From Halictus rubicundus (Eukaryota > Arthropoda > Insecta > Hymenoptera > Halictidae): a stretch of DNA of 64,000 nucleotides. Each line of letters opens with the position of its first letter. Position 1 is the stretch's first letter. Under the pieces are notes generated by a model. It was not told the DNA's origin, made no database searches, and was given only the letters and a program-made list of their open reading frames with translations. Positions 1 through 15,506 of this stretch are shown in pieces. The position numbers were made by a program, and so were the translations under genes. Where the stretch lies: assembly GCF_050948215.1 (NCBI RefSeq), contig NW_027488837.1, forward strand, positions 62,001 to 126,000. Reading direction: 5' to 3'.

Positions 1-1055
1 GGATAGGATAGGATAGAGGATAGGATAGGATAGGATAGAGGATAGGATAGAGGATAGGATAGGATAGAGGATAGGATAGGATAGAGGATAGGATAGGATA
101 GGGGATAGGATAGGATAGAGGATAGGATAGGATAAAGGTTTGGATAGGATAGAGGATAGGATAGGATAGAGGATAGGATAGGATAGAGGATAGGATAGGA
201 TAGAGGATAGGATAGGATAGAGGATAGGATAGGATAGAGGATAGGATAGGATAGAGGATAGGATAGGATAGAGGATAGGATAGGATAGAGGATAGGATAG
301 GATAGAGGATAGGATAGGATAGACGATAGGATAGGATAGAGGATAGGATAGGATAGAGGATAGGATAGGATAGAGGATAGGATAGGATAGAGGATAGGAT
401 AGGATAGAGGATAGGATAGGATAGAGGATAGGATAGGATAGAGGATACGATATCGGATTGGATACGATAGATGATAGGATAGGATAGAGGATAGGATAGG
501 ATAGAGGATACGATATAGGATTGGATAGGATAGAGGATAGGATAGGATAGAGGATAGGATAAGATAGAGGATAGGATAGGATAGAGGATAGGATAGGATA
601 GAGGATAGGATAGGATAGAGGATAGGATAGGATAGAGGATAGGATAGGATAGAGGATAGGATAGGATAGAGGATAGGATAGGATAGAGGATAGGATAGGA
701 TAGAGGATAGGATAGGATAGAGGATAGTATAGGATAGAGGATAGGATAGGATAGAGGATAGGATAGGATAGAGGATAGGATAGGATAGAGGATAGGATAG
801 TATAGAGGATAGGATAGGATAGAGGATAGGATAGGATAGAGGATAGGACAGGATACAGGATAGGATAGGATAGAGGATAGGATAGGATAGAGGATAGGAT
901 AGGATAGAGGATAGGATAGGATAGGGGATAGGATAGGATAGAGGATAGGATAGGATAAAGGTTTGGATAGGATAGAGGATAGGATAGGATAGAGGATAGG
1001 ATAGGATAGAGGATACGATATAGGATTGGATAGGATAGAGGATAGGATAGGATAG

Positions 1056-1185
1056 ATGATATTGTAGGATAGAGGAAGGATAGGACAGAGGATACGATAT
1101 TATAGAGGATAGGATAGCATAGCGGAAAGGGTAGGATAGAGGATAGGATAGGGGATTGGATAGTATAGAGGACATGAGACGATAG
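1056..1185 (+). repeat. Module A copy 1
   Basis: 130-bp diverged block from ATGATATTGTAGG to GAGACGATAG. CATGAG type near the 3' end (interior copies have CAGGAG). No P element upstream; it is preceded by GATACGATATAGGATTGG. Confidence 0.9.
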
Positions 1186-1745
1186 GGGATAGGATAGGAT
1201 AGAGGATAGGATAGGATAAAGGTTTGGATAGGATAGAGGATAGAATAGGATAGAGGATAGGATAGGATAGGATAGGATAGAGGATAGGATAGGATAGAGG
1301 ATAGGATAGGATAGAGGATAGGATAGGATAGGGGATAGGATAGGATAGAGAATAGGATAGGATAGGATAGAGGATAGGATAGGATAGGATAGAGGATAGG
1401 ATAGGATAGGGGATAGGATAGGATAGAGGATAGGATAGGATAAAGGTTTGGATAGGATAGAGGATAGGATAGGATAGAGGATAGGATAGGATAGAGGATA
1501 CGATATAGGATTGGATAGGATAGAGGATAGGATAGGAAAGAGGATAGGATAGGATAGAGGATAGGATAGGATAGAGGATAGGATAGGATAGAGGATAGGA
1601 TAGGATAGAGGATAGGATAGGATAGAGGATAGGATAGGATAGAGGATAGGATAGGATAGAGGATAGGATAGGATAGAGGATAGGATAGGATAGAGGATAG
1701 GATAGGATAGAGGATAGGATAGGATAGAGGATAGGATAGGATAGA

Positions 1746-1813
1746 GGATGGGATGGAATAAAGGATACGATATTATAGAGGATAGGATAGGATAGGATAG
1801 AGGATATGATCGG
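1746..1813 (+). repeat. Module B copy 1
   Basis: 68-bp block (exactly 4 x 17) from GGATGGGATGG through TAAAGGATACGATATTATAG to GGATATGATCGG. Private change: GGATGGAATAAAGG. Confidence 0.85.
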
Positions 1814-2720
1814 ATAGAGGATAGGATAGGATAGAGGATAGGATAGGATAGAGGATAGGATAGGATAGAGGATAGGATAGGATAGAGGATAGGATAGGAT
1901 AGAGGATAGGATAGGATAGAGGATAGGATAGGATAGAGGATAGGATAGGATAGAGGATAGGATAGGATAGAGGATAGGATAGGATAGAGGATAGGATAGG
2001 ATAGAGGATAGGATAGGATAGAGGATAGGATAGGATAGAGGATACGATATCGGATTGGATAGGATAGATGATAGGATAGGATAGAGGAAAGGATAGGATA
2101 GAGGATACGATATAGGATTGGATAGGATAGAGGATAGGATAGGAAAGAGGATAGGATAGGATAGAGAATGGGATAGGATAGAGGATAGGATAGGATAGAG
2201 GATAGGATAAGATAGAGGATAGGATAAGATAGAGGATAGGATAGGATAGAGGATAGGATAGGATAGAGGATAGGATAGGATAGAGGATAGGATAGGATAG
2301 AGGATAGGATAGGATAGAGGATAGGATAGGATAGAGGATAGGATAGGATAGAGGATAGGATAGGATAGAGGATAGGATAGGATAGAGGATAGGATAGGAT
2401 AGAGGATAGGATAGGATAGAGGATAGGATAGGATAGAGGATAGGATAGGATAGAGGATAGGATAGTATAGAGGATAGGATAGGATAGAGGATAGGATAGG
2501 ATAGAGGATAGGATAGGATACAGGATAGGATAGGATAGAGGATAGGATAGGATAGAGGATAGGATAGGATAGAGGATAGGATAGGATAGGGGATAGGATA
2601 GGATAGAGGATAGGATAGGATAAAGGTTTGGATAGGATAGAGGATAGGATAGGATAGAGGATAGGATAGGATAGAGGATACGATATAGGATTGGATAGGA
2701 TAGAGGATAGGATAGGATAG

Positions 2721-2850
2721 ATGATATTGTAGGATAGAGGAAGGATGGGACAGAGGATACGATATTATAGAGGATAGGATAGCATAGCGGAAAGGGTAGG
2801 ATAGAGGATAGGATAGGGGATTGGATAGTATAGAGGACATGAGACGATAG
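2721..2850 (+). repeat. Module A copy 2
   Basis: CATGAG type, with GGATGGGACAG where most copies read GGATAGGACAG. No P element. Shares both variants with copy 3. Confidence 0.9.
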
Positions 2851-3451
2851 AGGATAGGATAGGATAGAGGATAGAATAGGATAGAGGATAGGATAGGATA
2901 GGATAGAGGATAGGATAGGATAGGCTAGAGGATAGGATAGGATAGGGGATAGGATAGGATAGAGGATAGGATAGGATAAAGGTTTGGATAGGATAGATGA
3001 TAGGATAGGATAGAGGATAGGATAGGATAGAGGATACGATATAGGATTGGATAGGATAGAGGATAGAATAGGAAAGAGGATAGGATAGGATAGAGGATAG
3101 GATAGGATAGAGGATAGGATAGGATAGAGGATAGGATAGGATAGAGGATAGGATAGGATAGAGGATAGGATAGGATAGAGGATAGGATAGGATAGAGGAT
3201 AGGATAGGATAGAGGATAGGATAGGATAGAGGATAGGATAGGATAGAGGATAGGATAGGATAGAGGATAGGATAGGATAGAGGATAGGATAGGATAGAGG
3301 ATAGGATAGGATAGAGGATAGGATAGGATAGAGGATAGGATAGGATAGAGGATAGGATAGGATAGAGGATAGGATAGGATAGAGGATAGGATAGGATAGA
3401 GGATAGGATAGGATAGAGGATAGGATAGGATAGAGGATAGGATAGGATAGA

Positions 3452-3519
3452 GGATGGGATGGGATAAAGGATACGATATTATAGAGGATAGGATAGGATA
3501 GGATAGAGGATATGATCGG
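3452..3519 (+). repeat. Module B copy 2
   Basis: 68 bp, consensus type. Confidence 0.85.
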
Positions 3520-4416
3520 ATAGAGGATAGGATAGGATAGAGGATAGGATAGGATAGAGGATAGGATAGGATAGAGGATAGGATAGGATAGAGGAAACGA
3601 TATCGGAATGGATAGGATAGATGATAGGATAGGATAGAGGATAGGATAGGATAGAGGATACGATATAGGATTGGATAGGATAGAGGATAGGATAGGATAG
3701 AGGATAGGATAGGATAGAGGATAGGATAGGATAGAGGATACGATATCGGATTGGATAGGATAGATGATAGGATAGGATAGAGGAAAGGATAGGATAGAGG
3801 ATACGATATAGGATTGGATAGGATAGAGGATAGGATAGGAAAGAGGATAGGATAGGATAGAGAATGGGATAGGATAGAGGATAGGATAGGATAGAGGATA
3901 GGATAAGATAGAGGATAGGATAAGATAGAGGATAGGATAGGATAGAGGATAGGATAGGATAGAGGATAGGATAGGATAGAGGATAGGATAGGATAGAGGA
4001 TAGGATAGGATAGAGGACAGGATAGGATAGAGGATAGGATAGGATAGAGGATAGGATAGGATAGAGGATAGGATAGGATAGAGGATAGGATAGGATAGAG
4101 GATAGGATAGGATAGAGGATAGGATAGGATAGAGGATAGGATAGGATAGAGGATAGGATAGTATAGAGGATAGGATAGGATAGAGGATAGGATAGGATAG
4201 AGGATAGGATAGGATACAGGATAGGATAGGATAGAGGATAGGATAGGATAGAGGATAGGATAGGATAGAGGATAGGATAGGATAGGGGATAGGATAGGAT
4301 AGAGGATAGGATAGGATAAAGGTTTGGATAGGATAGAGGATAGGATAGGATAGAGGATAGGATAGGATAGAGGATACGATATAGGATTGGATAGGATAGA
4401 GGATAGGATAGGATAG

Positions 4417-4546
4417 ATGATATTGTAGGATAGAGGAAGGATGGGACAGAGGATACGATATTATAGAGGATAGGATAGCATAGCGGAAAGGGTAGGATAG
4501 AGGATAGGATAGGGGATTGGATAGTATAGAGGACATGAGACGATAG
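4417..4546 (+). repeat. Module A copy 3
   Basis: Same variant set as copy 2 (GGATGGGACAG and CATGAG), so the two are close relatives 1,696 bp apart. No P element. Confidence 0.9.
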
Positions 4547-5164
4547 AGGATAGGATAGGATAGAGGATAGAATAGGATAGAGGATAGGATAGGATAGGAT
4601 AGAGGATAGGATAGGATAGGCTAGAGGATAGGATAGGATAGGGGATAGGATAGGATAGAGGATAGGATAGGATAAAGGTTTGGATAGGATAGATGATAGG
4701 ATAGGATAGAGGATAGGATAGGATAGAGGATACGATATAGGATTGGATAGGATAGAGGATAGAATAGGAAAGAGGATAGGATAGGATAGAGGATAGGATA
4801 GGATAGAGGATAGGATAGGATAGAGGATAGGATAGGATAGAGGATAGGATAGGATAGAGGATAGGATAGGATAGAGGATAGGATAGGATAGAGGATAGGA
4901 TAGGATAGAGGATAGGATAGGATAGAGGATAGGATAGGATAGAGGATAGGATAGGATAGAGGATAGGATAGGATAGAGGATAGGATAGGATAGAGGATAG
5001 GATAGGATAGAGGATAGGATAGGATAGAGGATAGGATAGGATAGAGGATAGGATAGGATAGAGGATAGGATAGGATAGAGGATAGGATAGGATAGAGGAT
5101 AGGATAGGATAGAGGATAGGATAGGATAGAGGATAGGATAGGATAGAGGATAGGATAGGATGGA

Positions 5165-5232
5165 GGATGGGATGGGATAAAGGATACGATATTATAGAGG
5201 ATAGGATAGGATAGGATAGAGGATATGATCGG
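5165..5232 (+). repeat. Module B copy 3
   Basis: 68 bp, consensus; preceded by GGATGGAGG rather than GGATAGAGG. Confidence 0.85.
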
Positions 5233-5972
5233 ATAGAGGATAGGATAGGATAGAGGATAGGATAGGATAGAGGATAGGATAGGATAGAGGATAGGATAGG
5301 ATAGAGGAAACGATATCGGAATGGATAGGATAGATGATAGGATAGGATAGAGGATAGGATAGGATAGAGGATACGATATAGGATTGGATAGGATAGAGGA
5401 TAGGATAGGAAAGAGGATAGGATAGGATAGAGAATGGGATAGGATAGAGGATAGGATAGGATAGAGGATAGGATAAGATAGAGGATAGGATAGGATAGAG
5501 GATAGGATAGGATAGAGGATAGGATAGGATAGAGGATAGGATAGGATAGAGGATAGGATAGGATAGAGGATAGGATAGGATAGAGGATAGGATAGGATAG
5601 AGGATAGGATAGGATAGAGGATAGGATAGGATAGAGGATAGGATAGGATAGAGGATAGGATAGGATAGAGGATAGGATAGGATAGGATAGAGGATAGGAT
5701 AGTATAGAGGATAGGATAGGATAGAGGATAGGATAGGATAGAGGATAGGATAGGATAAAGGTTTGGATAGGATTGAGGATAGGATAGGATAGAGGATAGG
5801 ATAGGATAGAGGATAGGATAGGATAGAGGATAGGATAGGATAGAGGATAGGATAGGATAGAGGATAGGATAGTATAGAGGATAGGATAAGATAGAGGATA
5901 GGATAGTATAGAGGATAGGATAGGATAGAGGATATAATAGGATAGGATAGGATAGAGGATAGGATAGGATAG

Positions 5973-6102
5973 ATGATATTGTAGGATAGAGGAAGGATAG
6001 GACAGAGGATACGATATTATAGAGGATAGGATAGCATAGCGGAAAGGGTAGGATAGAGGATAGGATAGGGGATTGGATAGTATAGAGGACAGGAGACGAT
6101 AG
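5973..6102 (+). repeat. Module A copy 4
   Basis: First CAGGAG-type copy from the left and the first with a P element (starts 5872, 101 bp upstream). Confidence 0.9.
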
Positions 6103-6701
6103 AGGATAGGATAGGATAGAGGATAGAATAGGATAGAGGATAGGATAGGATAGGATAGGATAGAGGATAGGATAGGATAGAGGATAGGATAGGATAGAGG
6201 ATAGGATAGGATAGGGGATAGGATAGGATAGAGGATAGGATAGGATAGGATAGAGGATAGGATAGGATAGGATAGAGGATAGGATAGGATAGGGGATAGG
6301 ATAGGATAGAGGATAGGATAGGATAAAGGTTTGGATAGGATAGAGGATAGGATAGGATAGAGGATAGGATAGGATAGAGGATACGATATAGGATTGGATA
6401 GGATAGAGGATAGGATAGGAAAGAGGATAGGATAGGATAGAGGATAGGATAGGATAGAGGATAGGATAGGATAGAGGATAGGATAGGATAGAGGATAGGA
6501 TAGGATAGAGGATAGGATAGGATAGAGGATAGGATAGGATAGAGGATAGGATAGGATAGGATAGAGGATAGGATAGGATAGAGGATAGGATAGGATAGAG
6601 GATAGGATAGGATAGAGGATAGGATAGGATAGAGGATAGGATAGGATAGAGGATAGGATAGGATAGAGGATAGGATAGGATAGAGGATAGGATAGGATAG
6701 A

Positions 6702-6769
6702 GGATGGGATGGGATAAAGGATACGATATTATAGAGGATAGGATAGGATAGGATAGAGGATATGATCGG
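6702..6769 (+). repeat. Module B copy 4
   Basis: 68 bp, consensus; followed by GATAGAGTATAGG. Confidence 0.85.
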
Positions 6770-7313
6770 ATAGAGTATAGGATAGGATAGAGGATAGGAT
6801 AGGATAGAGGATAGGATAGGATAGAGGATAGGATAGGTTAGAGGATAGGATAGGATAGGATAGAGGATAGGATAGGATAGAGGATAGGATAGGATAGAGG
6901 ATAGGATAGGATAGAGGATAGGATAGGATAGAGGATAGGATAGGATAGAGGATAGGATAGGATAGAGGATACGATATCGGATTGGATAGGATAGATGATA
7001 GGATAGGATAGAGGATAGGATAGGATAGAGGATACGATATAGGATTGGATAGGATAGAGGATAGGATAGGAAAGAGGATAGGATAGGATAGAGAATGGGA
7101 TAGGATAGAGGATAGGATAGGATAGAGGATAGGATAAGATAGAGGATAGGATAGGATAGAGGATAGGATAGGATAGAGGATAGGATAGGATAGAGGATAG
7201 GATAGGATAGAGGATAGGATAGGATAGAGGATAGGATAGGATAGAGGATAGGATAGGATAGAGGATAGGATAGGATAGAGGATAGGATAGGATAGAGGAT
7301 AGGATAGGATAGA

Positions 7314-7376
7314 GGATGGGATGGGATAAAGGATACGATATTATAGAGGATAGGATAGGATAGAGGATATGATCGG
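7314..7376 (+). repeat. Module B copy 5 (63 bp, one pentamer short)
   Basis: Identical in layout to the other copies but missing one GGATA pentamer, a clean 5-bp step. Isolated 3' ends of module B (GATATGATCGG) without the rest also occur near 8100, 9694, 11655 and 14415. Confidence 0.85.
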
Positions 7377-9063
7377 ATAGAGGATAGGATAGGATAGAGG
7401 ATAGGATAGGATAGAGGATAGGATAGGATAGAGGATAGGATAGGTTAGAGGATAGGATAGGATAGGATAGAGGATAGGATAGGATAGAGGATAGGATAGG
7501 ATAGAGGATAGGATAGGATAGAGGATAGGATAGGATAGAGGATAGGATAGGATAGAGGATACGATATCGGATTGGATAGGATAGATGATAGGATAGGATA
7601 GAGGATAGGATAGGATAGAGGATAGGATAGGATAGAGGATAGGATAGGAAAGAGGATAGGATAGGATAGAGAATGGGATAGGATAGAGGATAGGATAGGA
7701 TAGAGGATAGGATAAGATAGAGGATAGGATAGGATAGAGGATAGGATAGGATAGGATAGAGGATAGGATAGGATAGAGGATAGGATAGGATAGAGGATAG
7801 GATAGGATAGAGGATAGGATAGGATAGAGGATAGGATAGGATAGAGGATAGGATAGGATAGGGGATAGGATAGGATAGAGGATAGGATAGGATAAAGGTT
7901 TGGATAGGATAGAGGATAGGATAGGATAGAGGATAGGATAGGATAGAGGATACGATATAGGATTGGATAGGATAGAGGATAGGATAGGAAAGAGGATAGG
8001 ATAGGATAGAGGATAGGATAGGATAGAGGATAGGATAGGATAGAGGATAGGATAGGATAGAGGATAGGATAGGATAGAGGATAGGATAGGATAGAGGATA
8101 TGATCGGATAGAGGATAGGATAGGATAGAGGATAGGATAGGATAGAGGATAGGATAGGATAGAGGATAGGATAGGATAGAGGATAGGATAGGATAGAGGA
8201 TACGATATCGGATTGGATAGGATAGATGATAGGATAGGATAGAGGATAGGATAGGATAGAGGATACGATATAGGATTGGATAGGATAAAGGATAGGATAG
8301 GAAAGAGGATAGGATAGGATAGAGAATGGGATAGGATAGAGGATAGGATAGGATAGAGGATAGGATAAGATAGAGGATAGGATAGGATAGAGGATAGGAT
8401 AGGATAGAGGATAGGATAGGATAGAGGATAGGATAGGATAGAGGATAGGATAGGATAGAGGATAGGATAGGATAGAGGATAGGATAGGATAGAGGATAGG
8501 ATAGGATAGAGGATAGGATAGGATAGAGGATAGGATAGGATAGAGGATAGGATAGGATAGAGGATAGGATAGGATAGAGGATAGGATAGGATAGAGGATA
8601 GGATAGTATAGAGGATAGGATAGGATAGAGGATAGGATAGGATAGAGGATAGGATAGGATAAAGGTTTGGATAGGATAGAGGATAGGATAGGATAGAGGA
8701 TAGGATAGGATAGAGGATAGGATAGGATAGAGGATAGGATAGGATAGAGGATAGGATAGGATAGAGGATAGGATAGGATAGAGGATAGGATAGGAGAGAG
8801 GATAGGATAGGATAGAGGATAGGATAGGATAGAGGATAGGATAGGATAGAGGATAGGATAGGATAGAGGATAGGATAGGATAGAGGATAGGATAGGATAG
8901 AGGATAGGATAGGATAGAGGATAGGATAGGATAGAGGATAGGATAGGATAGAGGATAGGATAGTATAGAGGATAGGATAAGATAGAGGATAGGATAGTAT
9001 AGAGGATAGGATAGGATAGAGGATAGGATAGGATAGGATAGGATAGAGGATAGGATAGGATAG

Positions 9064-9193
9064 ATGATATTGTAGGATAGAGGAAGGATAGGACAGAGGA
9101 TACGATATTATAGAGGATAGGATAGCATAGCGGAAAGGGTAGGATAGAGGATAGGATAGGGGATTGGATAGTATAGAGGACAGGAGACGATAG
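9064..9193 (+). repeat. Module A copy 5
   Basis: Consensus CAGGAG type. P element starts at 8963. Confidence 0.9.
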
Positions 9194-10660
9194 AGGATAG
9201 GATAGGATAGAGGATAGAATAGGATAGAGGATAGGATAGGATAGGATAGGATAGAGGATAGGATAGGATAGAGGATAGGATAGGATAGAGGATAGGATAG
9301 GATAGAGGATAGGATAGGATAGAGGATAGGATAGGATAGAGGATAGGATAGGATAGAGGATAGGATAGGATAGAGGATAGGATAGTATAGAGGATAGGAT
9401 AAGATAGAGGATAGGATAGTATAGAGGATAGGATAGGATAGAGGATAGGATAGGATAGGGGATAGGATAGGATAGAGGATAGGATAGGATAAAGGTTTGG
9501 ATAGGATAGAGGATAGGATAGGATAGAGGATAGGATAGGATAGAGGATACGATATAGGATTGGATAGGATAGAGGATAGGATAGGAAAGAGGATAGGATA
9601 GGATAGAGGATAGGATAGGATAGAGGATAGGATAGGATAGAGGATAGGATAGGATAGAGGATAGGATAGGATAGAGGATAGGATAGGATAGAGGATATGA
9701 TCGGATAGAGGATAGGATAGGATAGAGGATAGGATAGGATAGAGGATAGGATAGGATAGAGGATAGGATAGGATAGAGGATAGGATAGGATAGAGGATAC
9801 GATATCGGATTGGATAGGATAGATGATAGGATAGGATAGAGGATAGGATAGGATAGAGGATACGATATAGGATTGGATAGGATAAAGGATAGGATAGGAA
9901 AGAGGATAGGATAGGATAGAGAATGGGATAGGATAGAGGATAGGATAGGATAGAGGATAGGATAAGATAGAGGATAGGATAGGATAGAGGATAGGATAGG
10001 ATAGAGGATAGGATAGGATAGAGGATAGGATAGGATAGAGGATAGGATAGGATAGAGGATAGGATAGGATAGAGGATAGGATAGGATAGAGGATAGGATA
10101 GGATAGAGGATAGGATAGGATAGAGGATAGGATAGGATAGAGGATAGGATAGGATAGAGGATAGGATAGGATAGAGGATAGGATAGGATAGAGGATAGGA
10201 TAGTATAGAGGATAGGATAGGATAGAGGATAGGATAGGATAGAGGATAGGATAGGATAAAGGTTTGGATAGGATAGAGGATAGGATAGGATAGAGGATAG
10301 GATAGGATAGAGGATAGGATAGGATAGAGGATAGGATAGGATAGAGGATAGGATAGGATAGAGGATAGGATAGGATAGAGGATAGGATAGGAGAGAGGAT
10401 AGGATAGGATAGAGGATAGGATAGGATAGAGGATAGGATAGGATAGAGGATAGGATAGGATAGAGGATAGGATAGGATAGAGGATAGGATAGGATAGAGG
10501 ATAGGATAGGATAGAGGATAGGATAGGATAGAGGATAGGATAGGATAGAGGATAGGATAGTATAGAGGATAGGATAAGATAGAGGATAGGATAGTATAGA
10601 GGATAGGATAGGATAGAGGATAGGATAGGATAGGATAGGATAGAGGATAGGATAGGATAG

Positions 10661-10790
10661 ATGATATTGTAGGATAGAGGAAGGATAGGACAGAGGATAC
10701 GATATTATAGAGGATAGGATAGCATAGCGGAAAGGGTAGGATAGAGGATAGGATAGGGGATTGGATAGTATAGAGGACAGGAGACGATAG
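10661..10790 (+). repeat. Module A copy 6
   Basis: Consensus CAGGAG type. P element starts at 10560. Confidence 0.9.
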
Positions 10791-12621
10791 AGGATAGGAT
10801 AGGATAGAGGATAGAATAGGATAGAGGATAGGATAGGATAGGATAGGATAGAGGATAGGATAGGATAGAGGATAGGATAGTATAGAGGATAGGATAGGAT
10901 AGAGGATAGGATAGGATAGAGGATAGGATAGGATAAAGGTTTGGATAGGATAGAGGATAGGATAGGATAGAGGATAGGATAGGATAGAGGATAGGATAGG
11001 ATAGAGGATAGGATAGGATAGAGGATAGGATAGGATAGAGGATAGGATAGGATAGAGGATAGGATAGGATAGAGGATAGGGTAGGAGAGAGGATAGGATA
11101 GGATAGAGGATAGGATAGGATAGAGGATAGGATAGGATAGAGGATAGGATAGGATAGAGGATAGGATAGTATAGAGGATAGGATAAGATAGAGGATAGGA
11201 TAGTATAGAGGATAGGATAGGATAGAGGATAGGATAGGATAGGGGATAGGATAGGATAGAGGATAGGATAGGATAAAGGTTTGGATAGGATAGAGGATAA
11301 GATAGGATAGAGGATAGGATAGGATAGAGGATACGATATAGGATTGGATAGGATAGAGGATAGGATAGGAAAGAGGATAGGATAGGATAGAGGATAGGAT
11401 AGGATAGAGGATAGGATAGGATAGAGGATAGGATAGGATAGAGGATAGGATAGGATAGAGGATAGGATAGGATAGAGGATACGATATCGGATTGGATAGG
11501 ATAGATGATAGGATAGGATAGAGGATAGGATAGGATAGAGGATACGATATAGGATTGGATAGGATAAAGGATAGGATAGGAAAGAGGATAGGATAGGATA
11601 GAGGATAGGATAGGATAGAGGATAGGATAGGATAGAGGATAGGATAGGATAGAGGATATGATCGGATAGAGGATAGGATAGGATAGAGGATAGGATAGGA
11701 TAGAGGATAGGATAGGATAGAGGATAGGATAGGATAGAGGATAGGATAGGATAGAGGATACGATATCGGATTGGATAGGATAGATGATAGGATAGGATAG
11801 AGGATAGGATAGGATAGAGGATACGATATAGGATTGGATAGGATAAAGGATAGGATAGGAAAGAGGATAGGATAGGATAGAGAATGGGATAGGATAGAGG
11901 ATAGGATAGGATAGAGGATAGGATAAGATAGAGGATAGGATAGGATAGAGGATAGGATAGGATAGAGGATAGGATAGGATAGAGGATAGGATAGGATAGA
12001 GGATAGGATAGGATAGAGGATAGGATAGGATAGAGGATAGGATAGGATAGAGGATAGGATAGGATAGAGGATAGGATAGGATAGAGGATAGGATAGGATA
12101 GAGGATAGGATAGGATAGAGGATAGGATAGGATAGAGGATAGGATAGGATAGAGGATAGGATAGTATAGAGGATAGGATAGGATAGAGGATAGGATAGGA
12201 TAGAGGATAGGATAGGATAAAGGTTTGGATAGGATAGAGGATAGGATAGGATAGAGGATAGGATAGGATAGAGGATAGGATAGGATAGAGGATAGGATAG
12301 GATAGAGGATAGGATAGGATAGAGGATAGGATAGGATAGAGGATAGGATAGGAGAGAGGATAGGATAGGATAGAGGATAGGATAGGATAGAGGATAGGAT
12401 AGGATAGAGGATAGGATAGGATAGAGGATAGGATAGGATAGAGGATAGGATAGGATAGAGGATAGGATAGGATAGAGGATAGGATAGGATAGAGGATAGG
12501 ATAGGATAGAGGATAGGATAGTATAGAGGATAGGATAAGATAGAGGATAGGATAGTATAGAGGATAGGATAGGATAGAGGATAGGATAGGATAGGATAGG
12601 ATAGAGGATAGGATAGGATAG

Positions 12622-12751
12622 ATGATATTGTAGGATAGAGGAAGGATAGGACAGAGGATACGATATTATAGAGGATAGGATAGCATAGCGGAAAGGGTAG
12701 GATAGAGGATAGGATAGGGGATTGGATAGTATAGAGGACAGGAGACGATAG
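12622..12751 (+). repeat. Module A copy 7
   Basis: Consensus CAGGAG type. P element starts at 12521. Confidence 0.9.
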
Positions 12752-15376
12752 AGGATAGGATAGGATAGAGGATAGAATAGGATAGAGGATAGGATAGGAT
12801 AGGATAGGATAGAGGATAGGATAGGATAGAGGATAGGATAGTATAGAGGATAGGATAGGATAGAGGATAGGATAGGATAGAGGATAGGATAGGATAAAGG
12901 TTTGGATAGGATAGAGGATAGGATAGGATAGAGGATAGGATAGGATAGAGGATAGGATAGGATAGAGGATAGGATAGGATAGAGGATAGGATAGGATAGA
13001 GGATAGGATAGGATAGAGGATAGGATAGGATAGAGGATAGGGTAGGAGAGAGGATAGGATAGGATAGAGGATAGGATAGGATAGAGGATAGGATAGGATA
13101 GAGGATAGGATAGGATAGAGGATAGGATAGTATAGATCATAGGATAAGATAGAGGATAGGATAGTATAGAGGATAGGATAGGATAGAGGATAGGATAGGA
13201 TAGGGGATAGGATAGGATAGAGGATAGGATAGGATAAAGGTTTGGATAGGATAGAGGATAAGATAGGATAGAGGATAGGATAGGATAGAGGATACGATAT
13301 AGGATTGGATAGGATAGAGGATAGGATAGGAAAGAGGATAGGATAGGATAGAGGATAGGATAGGATAGAGGATAGGATAGGATAGAGGATAGGATAGGAT
13401 AGAGGATAGGATAGGATAGAGGATAGGATAGGATAGAGGATACGATATCGGATTGGATAGGATAGATGATAGGATAGGATAGAGGATAGGATAGGATAGA
13501 GGATACGATATAGGATTGGATAGGATAAAGGATAGGATAGGAAAGAGGATAGGATAGGATAGAGAATGGGATAGGATAGAGGATAGGATAGGATAGAGGA
13601 TAGGATAAGATAGAGGATAGGATAGGATAGAGGATAGGATAGGATAGAGGATAGGATAGGATAGAGGATAGGATAGGATAGAGGATAGGATAGGATAGAG
13701 GATAGGATAGGATAGAGGATAGGATAGGATAGAGGATAGGATAGGATAGAGGATAGGATAGGATAGAGGATAGGATAGGATAGAGGATAGGATAGGATAG
13801 AGGATAGGATAGGATAGAGGATAGGATAGTATAGAGGATAGGATAGGATAGAGGATAGGATAGGATAGAGGATAGGATAGGATAAAGGTTTGGATAGGAT
13901 AGAGGATAGGATAGGATAGAGGATAGGATAGGATAGAGGATAGGATAGGATAGAGGATAGGATAGGATAGAGGATAGGATAGGATAGAGGATAGGATAGG
14001 ATAGAGGATAGGATAGGATAGAGGATAGGATAGGATAGAGGATAGGATAGGATAGAGGATAGGATAGGATAGAGGATAGGATAGGATAGAGGATAGGATA
14101 GTATAGAGGGTAGGATAAGATAGAGGATAGGATAGTATAGAGGATAGGATAGGATAGAGGATAGGATAGGATAGGGGATAGGATAGGATAGAGGATAGGA
14201 TAGGATAAAGGTTTGGATAGGATAGAGGATAGGATAGGATAGAGGATAGGATAGGATAGAGGATACGATATAGGATTGGATAGGATAGAGGATAGGATAG
14301 GAAAGAGGATAGGATAGGATAGAGGATAGGATAGGATAGAGGATAGGATAGGATAGAGGATAGGATAGGATAGAGGATAGGATAGGATAGAGGATAGGAT
14401 AGGATAGAGGATATGATCGGATAGAGGATAGGATAGGATAGAGGATAGGATAGGATAGAGGATAGGATAGGATAGAGGATAGGATAGGATAGAGGATAGG
14501 ATAGGATAGAGGATACGATATCGGATTGGATAGGATAGATGATAGGATAGGATAGAGGATAGGATAGGATAGAGGATACGATATAGGATTGGATAGGATA
14601 AAGGATAGGATAGGAAAGAGGATAGGATAGGATAGAGAATGGGATAGGATAGAGGATAGGATAGGATAGAGGATAGGATAAGATAGAGGATAGGATAGGA
14701 TAGAGGATAGGATAGGATAGAGGATAGGATAGGATAGAGGATAGGATAGGATAGAGGATAGGATAGGATAGAGGATAGGATAGGATAGAGGATAGGATAG
14801 GATAGAGGATAGGATAGGATAGAGGATAGGATAGGATAGAGGATAGGATAGGATAGAGGATAGGATAGGATAGAGGATAGGATAGGATAGAGGATAGGAT
14901 AGGATAGAGGATAGGATAGTATAGAGGATAGGATAGGATAGAGGATAGGATAGGATAGAGGATAGGATAGGATAAAGGTTTGGATAGGATAGAGGATAGG
15001 ATAGGATAGAGGATAGGATAGGATAGAGGATAGGATAGGATAGAGGATAGGATAGGATAGAGGATAGGATAGGATAGAGGATAGGATAGGATAGAGGATA
15101 GGATAGGAGAGAGGATAGGATAGGATAGAGGATAGGATAGGATAGAGGATAGGATAGGATAGAGGATAGGATAGGATAGAGGATAGGATAGGATAGAGGA
15201 TAGGATAGGATAGAGGATAGGATAGGATAGAGGATAGGATAGGATAGAGGATAGGATAGGATAGAGGATAGGATAGTATAGAGGATAGGATAAGATAGAG
15301 GATAGGATAGTATAGAGGATAGGATAGGATAGAGGATAGGATAGGATAGGATAGGATAGAGGATAGGATAGGATAG

Positions 15377-15506
15377 ATGATATTGTAGGATAGAGGAAGG
15401 ATAGGACAGAGGATACGATATTATAGAGGATAGGATAGCATAGCGGAAAGGGTAGGATAGAGGATAGGATAGGTGATTGGATAGTATAGAGGACAGGAGA
15501 CGATAG
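15377..15506 (+). repeat. Module A copy 8
   Basis: CAGGAG type with a private change, AGGTGATTGG for AGGGGATTGG. P element starts at 15276. Confidence 0.9.
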